Shown one piece after another: positions 42,555 to 51,200 of a stretch of DNA of 64,000 nt; position 1 is the first letter of the stretch, and each line of letters begins with the position of its first letter. The stretch is from JBBDYG01 sp040901765. GTDB taxonomy: Bacteria > Planctomycetota > Planctomycetia > Pirellulales > Lacipirellulaceae. The notes beneath the pieces were generated by a model. That model had not been told where the DNA came from. It saw only the letters and a program-made list of their open reading frames with translations, and ran no database searches. The stretch spans positions 124,001-188,000 of the forward strand of contig JBBDYG010000124.1 in assembly GCA_040901765.1 (NCBI GenBank), given 5' to 3'. The position numbers were made by a program, and so were the translations under genes.

Positions 42555-43811
42555 GTGCGACGAACCCTGACGAATCGACGGTGGAGTCAAGGGGTTTATA
42601 ACGCCATGTTATGCGCCGGCGTATTGCTCATGGGCGGCTGCGAGCGCGAGAACAAGTTCGTTCCACCACCGCCGCCGCAGGTTTCCGTCGCTCAACCGCT
42701 GGAAACGGAAATTGCCGACGCCATCGAATTCATCGGCAACACCCGCGCCTCGGCTACCGTCGAGCTTCGCGCCCGCGTCAACGGCTATTTGAAACAAATC
42801 GCGTTCGAGGACGGTGCGAACGTGAAAGAGGGAGACCTGCTGTTTGTCATCGACGAGGCGCCGTTTCAGGTTGCTCTGGACATTGCGAATGCGGAAGTGC
42901 AACGAGCGCAGGCCGATCTGCAACTTCAGGAGACGGAATTTCGTCGCACGGAAACCCTTGTCACACAGAAGGCGCTCACACAGTCCGATCTCGATCAGAG
43001 TGCTGCGGAACTGGCGACGGCTCGCGCCAATGTCGCCGCCGCGGAGGCGGTGGTCCGCCGCGCTGAGTTGGACCTCGGCTATTGCCAGATCCGCGCCCCG
43101 ATCAGCGGCCGCATCGGCCGGCATCTAGTCGATCGCGGCAGTCTGATTCAGGCCGAACAGACGCATCTCGCCACGATCGAAAGCCTCGACCCGATCCAGG
43201 CCTACTTCAGCCTCAGTGAAAGCGATCTGCTGCGGTTTATGGAGATGTTCCGGCAACACGAGATTCCCGATCCCGAACAGAACCCGCCGGTGCTGTTTCT
43301 CGGGCTGGATAACAGCGTGGGCTACCCGTACCAAGGGGCTATCGACTTCCGCGAAATGGGAGTGGACCCCACGACAGGAACTGCCCTCCGCCGGGGGCTG
43401 TTTGCGAACCCGAACAATGAATTGATTCCGGGCTTGTTTGTGCGAATTCGCGCCCCGATCGGCCAGCCACAGCAACGGCTGTTGGTCGAAAAGCGAGCCA
43501 TCGGCACCGATCAGCGCGGCGATTATCTGCTTGTCGTCAATGACAAGAATGTCGTGGAGTATCGCCTGGTGAAGCTCGGACTGAGCACCGACGGAATGCG
43601 GGTGATTGAACAAGGCGTTGAAGCCGACGAGTGGATCGTGGTCAACGGATTGCAACGGGCCAGGCCCGGCGCAACCGTTGATCCCGAGCGGGTCACGATG
43701 ACGATGGGCCCCGTTGCGGACGGCGTCGCTTCCCCCGCAGACCAAACAAGTTCGCCCGCTGCCCCACCAGCACCGGCTCCCGAACCCAATCCCGCCAACT
43801 CCAGCGAATGA
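42555..43811 (+). CDS. RND efflux periplasmic adaptor lipoprotein
   Basis: Adaptor (membrane fusion) subunit of an RND efflux system. From the GTG at 42555 the 418-residue protein has an Arg-rich start, a lipoprotein signal with lipobox LLMGGC, then the barrel-sandwich halves (VELRARVNGYLKQIAFEDGA and ELDLGYCQIRAPISGRIGRH). Between the halves lies a helical hairpin (VQRAQADLQLQETEFRRTET). A beta-barrel domain and a Pro/Ala-rich end follow. The frame is open to a GTG at 42510, but that lies within the operator-like palindrome. The pump gene starts 24 bases downstream. No outer-membrane channel gene is present here. Confidence 0.9.
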   Translation: MRRTLTNRRWSQGVYNAMLCAGVLLMGGCERENKFVPPPPPQVSVAQPLETEIADAIEFIGNTRASATVELRARVNGYLKQIAFEDGANVKEGDLLFVIDEAPFQVALDIANAEVQRAQADLQLQETEFRRTETLVTQKALTQSDLDQSAAELATARANVAAAEAVVRRAELDLGYCQIRAPISGRIGRHLVDRGSLIQAEQTHLATIESLDPIQAYFSLSESDLLRFMEMFRQHEIPDPEQNPPVLFLGLDNSVGYPYQGAIDFREMGVDPTTGTALRRGLFANPNNELIPGLFVRIRAPIGQPQQRLLVEKRAIGTDQRGDYLLVVNDKNVVEYRLVKLGLSTDGMRVIEQGVEADEWIVVNGLQRARPGATVDPERVTMTMGPVADGVASPADQTSSPAAPPAPAPEPNPANSSE

Positions 43812-43835
43812 TCGAGCGGGAGCAACCGCACGCCC

Positions 43836-46800
43836 ATGTTTGCCCGCTTTTTCATCGAACGGCCGATCTTCGCGAATGTCATCGCGATTGTAATGATGCT
43901 CTTGGGCGCGGTTTCGCTTTGGCAATTGCCGATCGAGCAGTACCCGGAGATCACGCCCCCCACCGTTCGCGTGCAGGCGACGTACCCTGGCGCCGACGCG
44001 CAAGTTCTGGCCAACACCGTGGCCGCTCCCATCGAACAACAGGTGAACGGCGTCGAGGACATGCTCTACATGTCCTCCACTTCTTCCAGCGACGGAACTT
44101 ACTCGCTGACGATCACGTTTGAAATTGGAACGGACCTCGATGGCGCTCAGGTGCTGGTGCAAAACCGCGTGGCAATTGCCGAGCCGCAGCTACCGGAAGA
44201 GGTCCGCCGCCAGGGCGTGACCACCAAGAAGCAATCGACGAACATTCTGCTGGTCATATCGCTCACGTCGCCCGACAACGAATTTGACGATTTGTTTCTT
44301 GCGAACTACGCCACGCTTCGGCTGCGGGACGAACTTAGCCGAGTTACCGGTGTGGGCGACGTAACCGTTTTCGGCACCGCCAACTACAGCATGCGGGTGT
44401 GGCTCGATCCGGAGAAGCTCAAGGCCCGCGGCCTGACGACGCAGGACGTGCTTGTCGCCATCGAGGAACAGAACGTGCAAGTCGCGGCCGGCCAAATCGG
44501 CCAGCCACCGTTGCCGGCGGACAAGGAGGTGTCATTCCAATACACGGTCACCACGCTGGGGCGATTGTCGGATGTCGAACAGTTCCAAGACATCATTGTC
44601 AAAGCCGATGGAACGCGGATCACGCGGCTGGCAGATGTCGCACGGATCGAACTTGGCGCGCAGAGCTACGATCAATTCAATCTCAAGCAGGGCCAGCCGA
44701 CCGCCAACATCGGCATTTATCAACTGCCGGGAAGCAACGCAATCGACGTGGTGGAAAGAGTTCGCGCGGCCGTCACCGAACTCAGCCGCACGTTTCCCGA
44801 GGGCATGGAGCATAGCTTTCCCCTGGACACGACAGAATTCGTCGAAGCGTCGATTCACGAGGTCTACATAACGCTGATCGAAGCCGGCGTGCTGGTGCTG
44901 ATCGTCATTCTCGTTTTTCTGCAAGACTGGCGGGCCGTGCTCGTTCCCGCGACCACTGTTCCCGTCACGATCATCGGCGCTTTTTTCGCCATGGACCTGA
45001 TGGGCTACACCGTGAACATGCTCACGCTGTTTGGCCTGGTGCTGGCAATTGGCATCGTGGTGGATGACGCGATCGTTGTCGTCGAGAACGCAGCTCACCA
45101 TATCGAGCAAGGCATGGCCCCCAAGCCGGCCACGATCCAAGCCATGGACGAAGTGCTCGGGCCGATCATCGGCATCACGCTGGTGCTGATGGCCGTGTTT
45201 CTGCCCAGCGCATTTTTGGGTGGCATCACGGGGCAGCTTTACCAGCAATTCGCCCTCACGATCGCCGCGACGGCATTCATCAGCGCGATCAACGCGATGA
45301 CGCTCAAGCCGGCCCAGTGCGCCCAGTGGTTGCGCCCACCCAAAAAGAAGAAGAATATCTTCGCCCGCGGCTTCAACCGGGTTTACGGCTGGTTCGAAGT
45401 GGCCTACACGGCCATCGTGCGGGTGCTGGTGCGGCAAGTCTTTGTGGTAATGGTGGTCTTCGCCGGTTTGATCGCGCTGACCGTGTGGTGGTACAGTCGC
45501 GTCCCCACCGGATTCTTCCCCACCGAAGACCAGGGTTACATTTTTGTTGCCGTGCAGCTTCCCGACGCCGCCTCGCAGGAGCGCACCCGCGAGGTGCTTG
45601 GCGAGATCGACGCCATCCTCGCGGAAACGCCCGGCGTGGCGACTTGGATCAGCATCGGCGGCATGTCGCTACTGGAAGGGAGCAGCGCACCGAACTCCGC
45701 CACGCTGTTCGTCACGTTCACTCCGTGGGACGAACGATTGCCCGAAGGGCATACGCTGGAAGCGATTCTCGGTCGGCTGGCCGGCCAGTTTTCACGGATT
45801 CAAGAGGCAATCGTCTTTCCGTTCGCCCCACCGGCCATTCGCGGGCTGGGCGTTCGCGGCGGCTTCGACATGCAGGTGCAGGATCGCGCGGATCTGGGCC
45901 GCACGGCGCTGTACCAAGTGGTCACCGAAATCGTCGATAATGCCCGCACGCAGTCGGGACTCTCCGCGCTTAATACCAGCTTCCGCCCGGGCGTACCGCA
46001 ACTTTACGTTGATATCGATCGCGAGAAAGTAAAGACGCTTGACATCCCGCTCAGCACCGTCTTCTCCACGCTTCAGGCTTACCTCGGTTCGGCGTATGTG
46101 AACGACTTCAACAAGTTCGGCCGCATTTATCAGGTGCGTCTCCAGGCGGAATCAAAATTTCGCGCCGAGCCGGACGATATCCAGCGGCTTGAAGTCCGCA
46201 ACCGCGCCGGCCAAATGATTCCGCTCAGCACGATCGCCCGCGTGGGAGAATCGTTTGGGCCGCAGATCATCAACCGCTACAACCTTTACCCGTCGGCTTC
46301 GATAACCGGTGAACCCGCGCCCGGCTACAGCACCGGCGAAGCACTCGCCCTGATGGAGGAAATTGCAGCCGGCAGCCTGCCCGACCAGATGGGCTTCGAG
46401 TGGACCGGAATGGCATACCAAGAGCAGCGCGTGGGCGGCGAGGCGCTGCTCGTGTTCGCGATGGCCGTGGTGCTGGTCTACCTCGTGCTGGCCGCCCAGT
46501 ATGAAAGTTGGCTGATACCGATCGCGGTCATTCTCGTCGTGCCGCTCGGGCTATTGGGCGCGATCGCGGCCGTTTCGTTGCGGGGCATGGATAACAATCT
46601 GTACACGCAGATCGGCATCGTGCTGATCATCGCGCTCGCCAGCAAGAACGCAATTCTGATCGTCGAGTTCGCCCGCGACATCCGCGCGAAAGGAAAGTCG
46701 ATTACCGACGCGGCGGTCGAAGCGGCCAGGCTGCGCTTTCGCCCGATCCTGATGACTTCGTTCGCATTCATTCTGGGCGTGGTGCCGCTGGTGATCGCCG

Positions 46801-46946
46801 AAGGCGCGGGCGCTGCGGGCCAGCGCGCTTTGGGCACGGCCGTCGTCGGCGGCATGATCGCCTCGACATTCCTGGCAGTATTTTTCGTGCCGGTGTTCTT
46901 TGTGCTGTTTCAGAGGATGAGTGAGTGGCGGAAGGGGCCGAGCTAA
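43836..46946 (+). CDS. RND efflux pump inner-membrane subunit (AcrB/MexF type)
   Basis: The 1036-residue protein is a full-length HAE1-type RND pump. The start FARFFIERPIFANVIAIVMM is typical, as are YPEITPPTVRVQATYPGADA, TLFGLVLAIGIVVDDAIVVV (with the paired Asp of the proton relay in helix 4) and FPTEDQGYIFVAVQLPDAAS. VYLVLAAQYESWLIPIAVIL and a final set of helices also fit. It exports hydrophobic compounds with the adaptor encoded just upstream. The partner channel (TolC-like) must be encoded elsewhere. Confidence 0.95.
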   Translation: MFARFFIERPIFANVIAIVMMLLGAVSLWQLPIEQYPEITPPTVRVQATYPGADAQVLANTVAAPIEQQVNGVEDMLYMSSTSSSDGTYSLTITFEIGTDLDGAQVLVQNRVAIAEPQLPEEVRRQGVTTKKQSTNILLVISLTSPDNEFDDLFLANYATLRLRDELSRVTGVGDVTVFGTANYSMRVWLDPEKLKARGLTTQDVLVAIEEQNVQVAAGQIGQPPLPADKEVSFQYTVTTLGRLSDVEQFQDIIVKADGTRITRLADVARIELGAQSYDQFNLKQGQPTANIGIYQLPGSNAIDVVERVRAAVTELSRTFPEGMEHSFPLDTTEFVEASIHEVYITLIEAGVLVLIVILVFLQDWRAVLVPATTVPVTIIGAFFAMDLMGYTVNMLTLFGLVLAIGIVVDDAIVVVENAAHHIEQGMAPKPATIQAMDEVLGPIIGITLVLMAVFLPSAFLGGITGQLYQQFALTIAATAFISAINAMTLKPAQCAQWLRPPKKKKNIFARGFNRVYGWFEVAYTAIVRVLVRQVFVVMVVFAGLIALTVWWYSRVPTGFFPTEDQGYIFVAVQLPDAASQERTREVLGEIDAILAETPGVATWISIGGMSLLEGSSAPNSATLFVTFTPWDERLPEGHTLEAILGRLAGQFSRIQEAIVFPFAPPAIRGLGVRGGFDMQVQDRADLGRTALYQVVTEIVDNARTQSGLSALNTSFRPGVPQLYVDIDREKVKTLDIPLSTVFSTLQAYLGSAYVNDFNKFGRIYQVRLQAESKFRAEPDDIQRLEVRNRAGQMIPLSTIARVGESFGPQIINRYNLYPSASITGEPAPGYSTGEALALMEEIAAGSLPDQMGFEWTGMAYQEQRVGGEALLVFAMAVVLVYLVLAAQYESWLIPIAVILVVPLGLLGAIAAVSLRGMDNNLYTQIGIVLIIALASKNAILIVEFARDIRAKGKSITDAAVEAARLRFRPILMTSFAFILGVVPLVIAEGAGAAGQRALGTAVVGGMIASTFLAVFFVPVFFVLFQRMSEWRKGPS

Positions 46947-46962
46947 GCGATTGAGAAATGCC

Positions 46963-47624
46963 TCATCCCGGCGGGATGACAGCCATTAGCCGGTGGTCGC
47001 GCAGCGCACCACCGGAAAAGGGATCGATCTCAAGCACGACCCCGGAAGGGGTCGCAGCAAACGGAGCACCTTATGTCTACGTATTTGAGCTTGCACTATC
47101 ATCTTGTCTTCAGCACGAAGAGCCGCCAGACATTTATCAAAGATGAATTGGCAACACAATTGCACGAATATCTCGGCGGCACCGTCAACGGCCTCGGCGG
47201 CTTCTCACAGGGCATCGGCGGAGTTGCTGACCATGTTCACTTGCTCGTCGGATTGAAGGCGACCCATTGCCTGGCCGACTTCATGCGCGAACTAAAGAAG
47301 GCCTCTTCGATCTGGGTTCATGAAGAGCTGAGGCAATCGGAATTCGCTTGGCAGGAAGGATACTCGGCGTTTACAGTAAGTGCCACGGCTCGCTCCGGTG
47401 TGAAGCGATATATTGCAAATCAAAAAGAACATCATCGGCATACGTCGTTTCGAGAGGAGCTTGTCGAGATGCTCCGTCGAGCGGGTGTCGATTTCGATCC
47501 GCGGTATTTGGACTAAGACGCGGAATTGCTGCGACCCCTGCCGGGGTCGTGTGTGGATGATGCTCGCTTACCGGTGGTGCGCTTCGCGACCACCGGCTAA
47601 TGGCTGTCATCCCGCTGGGATGAA
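46963..47624. mobile_element. Family A element with a REP-associated tyrosine transposase (A5)
   Basis: Left half: CATCCCGGCGGGATGA, AGCCGGTGGTCGCGCAGCGC...ACCACCGG, GACCCCGGAAGGGGTC, GCAGCAA. Right half: TTGCTGC, GACCCCTGCCGGGGTC, CCGGTGGTGCGC...CACCGG, CTAATGGCTGTCATCCC and TGGGATGA. The transposase gene occupies exactly the interval between the two inner ends, where the compact copies A1-A3 and A6 have only a few bases. No obvious target duplication is seen. Confidence 0.85.
47073..47516 (+). CDS. tnpA: IS200-like REP-associated tyrosine transposase
   Basis: The 147-residue protein starts MSTYLSLHYHLVFSTKSRQT, carries the metal-binding HUH motif in VADHVHLLVGL (His54, His56), FAWQEGYSAFTVS, and YIANQKEHH with the likely catalytic tyrosine (about 113). 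This places it in the Y1 transposase superfamily, which cuts and joins single-stranded DNA at hairpins. Its flanks are palindromic halves of family A, so its likely substrates are the family A hairpins scattered in this window. The reading frame is intact. Confidence 0.92.
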   Translation: MSTYLSLHYHLVFSTKSRQTFIKDELATQLHEYLGGTVNGLGGFSQGIGGVADHVHLLVGLKATHCLADFMRELKKASSIWVHEELRQSEFAWQEGYSAFTVSATARSGVKRYIANQKEHHRHTSFREELVEMLRRAGVDFDPRYLD

Positions 47625-47948
47625 GAATGTGCTACGCCATTCGCCCGTCGAAGGTTAGTTTATCGGCCTCCAATGGATCGGCTTGAGTTGCCAAGCTGTG
47701 AGCGGCGCAAGCCGTGCCAGGTCTCCCAAATAACCCAAGTGTCCTGCGCGACGAAATCGCGCCCGAAAATGGCTCCGAAATCTTTGGGAACGGGCTTGAA
47801 ACGGAGCCGGCCCGAGGAGAATTATCGTAACTGCTGATCCACAAAGTCTTTACGATCTTAACAATTGCTTCATACTAGCATCGCAGTCGCTTCACCAATT
47901 TCCACAACCCCTTGTATGCTAGCAACTTACGAACCGCAAGAAATCGAA

Positions 47949-48035
47949 TTGACGCGCGGCTCGAAGTGAGTAAGATTCGACACCCAGGCAACCAAATGTT
48001 GTAGGTTTTCTGGCATCGAATACAACATATAGTGG
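47949..48035 (+). promoter_or_regulatory. Promoter and NrdR-box-like sites before the ribonucleotide reductase gene
   Basis: TTGACG (47949-47954), 16 bases, TAAGAT (47971-47976). Downstream are two sites 31 bases apart, centre to centre: a weaker one at 47989-48004 and a strong one at 48020-48035, ATACAACATATAGTGG, which matches the NrdR consensus (aCacwAtATaTwGtGt) at 13 of 16 positions. The spacing of about three helical turns is typical for NrdR. The leader would be about 240 bases. Confidence 0.5.
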
Positions 48036-48155
48036 TGCTACCGTGGACTTAGCTCGCTTTTGTCGAGATTCGGACCCTCGGGGGTCCAGATATAGTGCAA
48101 GGCTCGCCCAGGGCGGCCGAGTAGAGTTGCGGGACGTGTTTATGAGCATGGGTTT

Positions 48156-48171
48156 ATGTACACTTGTACAT
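48156..48171. promoter_or_regulatory. Perfect palindrome in the ribonucleotide reductase leader
   Basis: ATGTACA-CT-TGTACAT lies 53 bases before the start codon. It could be an operator or an RNA hairpin. An AGGAGG ribosome site follows at about 48212. Confidence 0.45.
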
Positions 48172-48224
48172 TATCCCGATGGAATGGATGCCCCACCGAC
48201 ATCTTTTGAGCAGGAGGTTCTCAC

Positions 48225-51200
48225 ATGGCAACGGTCAATCGGCCGATCGCGTCTGTTTCCGCCAAGAAGGCTTCTGTCGGCGCCGCCGACGCATCGTTTG
48301 ATGGTCCCATTCCGATGAAACGCTTTCGTGGCCGGCTAAAAATAGATTCCCAGTTTTGCCCCACCGACGTGGCCGACCCGTTCGACACCGTCAACTGGGA
48401 AATCCGCACGTCGCAGATCAAAGGCGAGAACGGCGAGGTGCTGTTCGAGCAGACCAACTGCGAGGTGCCGTCGTTCTGGACGCAGCTTGCGACGAACGTC
48501 ATCTGCAGCAAGTACTTTTACGGCGAAGTCGGCACCCCCGAGCGCGAGTATAGCGTCCGGCAACTCGTCCATCGCGTGACGCGGACGATCACCGACTGGG
48601 GCCTCGCCGATGGCTACTTCGCCACGCCGGCCGACGGCGAGCGGTTCTACCGCGACCTGACTTGGCTCTGCCTCCATCAACACGGGGCGTTCAACTCGCC
48701 CGTGTGGTTCAACGTCGGGCTCTTCCACCAGTACGGCGTAAAAGGCGCCAAGTGCAACTGGCACTGGGACGCGGTCGCGCAGAAAGTCACACAGCCCGAG
48801 AACCCGTATGAGTACCCGCAAGGCAGCGCGTGCTTCATCCAACACGTCAGCGACAACATGGAAGACATCATGCGCCTGGCCACCAGCGAGGCGATGCTGT
48901 TCAAGTTCGGCTCCGGCACGGGCACCGACCTGTCGACGCTCCGTTCGCACCGCGAGAAGCTAGCCGGCGGCGGACGCCCGAGCGGGCCGCTGTCGTTCAT
49001 GCGGGTGTACGATCAAGTGGCCGCAGTAGTTAAATCGGGTGGAAAAACTCGCCGGGCGGCCAAGATGCAGTCGATCAAGGTCTGGCACCCCGACGTGATG
49101 GAGTTCATCGAGTGCAAGTGGAAGGAAGAGCAAAAGGCCCAAACGCTGATCGCCAGCGGCAAGTACGAGGCGAACTTCAACGGCGAGGCCTACAGCTCGA
49201 TCATGTTCCAAAACGCGAACCTTTCGGTCCGCGTCACCGATGATTTCATGACGGCCATCGAGAAGGGCCAGGACTGGACGACCCACTGGGTCACCGATCC
49301 CAAGAAGGCCGGCCCGACTTACCCCGCGAAGAAAATTCTCGACCGCATGGCCGAGTGCGCCTGGCACTGCGGCGACCCCGGCGTGCAGTACGACACGACG
49401 ATTAACCGCTGGCACACGTGCCCCAATAGCGGCAGGATCAATGCCAGTAATCCGTGCGTGACGGGCGATACGCTCGTGGCGACGAGTGAAGGCTTCCGTC
49501 GCATTGATTCGCTCGTCGGTGAATCGGCGGAGATTATCAGTGGTCACGGCAGAAAGGTGTGGGTCGATCGCATCTTCCCAACGGGCCGTAAACCAGTGTT
49601 CGAGCTGCGGACGCGGGCTGGCTATCACGTGCGCCTGACGGCGGACCATCGCGTGTGGACCGAGAACCGGGGCGACGTACCGGCCGCGGAGCTGACGATT
49701 GATGACGTGGTGCGCTTGGAGCGGCCGGGCTTTGGTAACGATTTCTTGCCGTCGAGCTTCGCCGAGTTGATGGGCGCCGCGGTCGGGGACGGAGGCGTCG
49801 TGCGGCAGAGCAACGGAAGTATGAATTTCATCGTCACGCGCCGCTCGCTGGAACCGCTTGTGGCCGACCGGCTCGAGCAAGGAATCGAGCAGTGCCAACG
49901 ATGGCTTCATGAGGAAGCAGAGCCGAATATACGGGAAACCACCTACCAAACCACAGTTACACGGTCGATTGGCTCACCGCAGGCCGTGGCCGCCAAGATG
50001 GCTCAGTATGCGGATATTCAAGCCGACGCCGTCAAGACGCGATTCGATGACCTGGTCTTCAACTTGGACAAGCCTACGCAGGCAGCGATTCTGCGAGGCT
50101 TTTTTGCCGTCCACGGTAATGTGTTCAACCACGGCGAAGAGTCGCAATTTGTGTCGCTCGATTGTGCGAGCCTGCCGTTGCTCGAACAGGTGCAGTTGCT
50201 GCTTCTAGGTTTCGGCGTTCGGTCGATCTTAGGCCGATGCCGTCGAGCGTTGGGGCAGGTAATCACCGTATCACCAGGCCAAGGCGAAGTGGATGCAAGT
50301 TTAGTAGCGCAGAGTCATTCGTTGCGCATTGTGCGTGAATCGCGGGTGCAATTCGAAGAGCAGATCGGATTCATGCCTGAGAGCAAGAAGGCGGATCAGC
50401 TTGCGGCATTGAACCGCGATGTGCCCGCTGCCGCTGACCCGCTGTTCGACCGCGTCGGCCGGCTGGATCCTTGCGGCGAGGAGGACGTCTTCGACCTTAC
50501 CGAACCGGTTACGCATCACTTCGTCGCCAATGGCATTGTGGTTCACAATTGCTCGGAGTACATGTTCCTCGACGACACGGCCTGCAATCTCGCAAGCATC
50601 AATTTGATGAAGTACCGGGAGCCGGATGGCACGTTCGACGCCGACGGGTTTACGGCGGCGTGCCGGCTGTACTTCATCGCGCAGGAAATTCTGGTCGATC
50701 ACGCGAGCTACCCGACGCACGACATTGCGCGGAATAGCCATCTGTTCCGGCCGCTGGGGCTGGGGTACTCGAATCTGGGCAGCCTGCTGATGACGGCGGG
50801 TATGCCCTACGATTCCGACGCCGGTCGCGGCGTGTGTGGTGCGGTGACGGCCCTGTTGCACGGGGCGGCCAACCTGACTAGCGCCGAGCTTTCCGAAGCG
50901 GTCGGGCCGTTCGACGAATACGACAAGAATCGCGAGCCAATGCTCGGCGTGATGCAGATGCACCGCGACGCGGTCGAGCAGATCAACCCCGAGTGCCCCG
51001 AGAATCTGCGCGATGCGGCGCGGAAGCTGTGGGATGAAGTCCTCGTGGCAGGCCGCGCGCATGGGTATCGCAACGCGCAAGCAACGGTGCTCGCGCCGAC
51101 CGGCACGATCAGCTTCATGATGGATTGCGACACGACCGGCATCGAGCCGGACATCGCGCTGGTGAAGTACAAGCAACTCGCCGGCGGCGGGATGCTGAAG

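Noticed and set aside
47977..48224. Cobalamin riboswitch in the leader of the B12-dependent reductase
   Set aside because: I looked for the conserved B12 box and the GCCACTG element and found neither.
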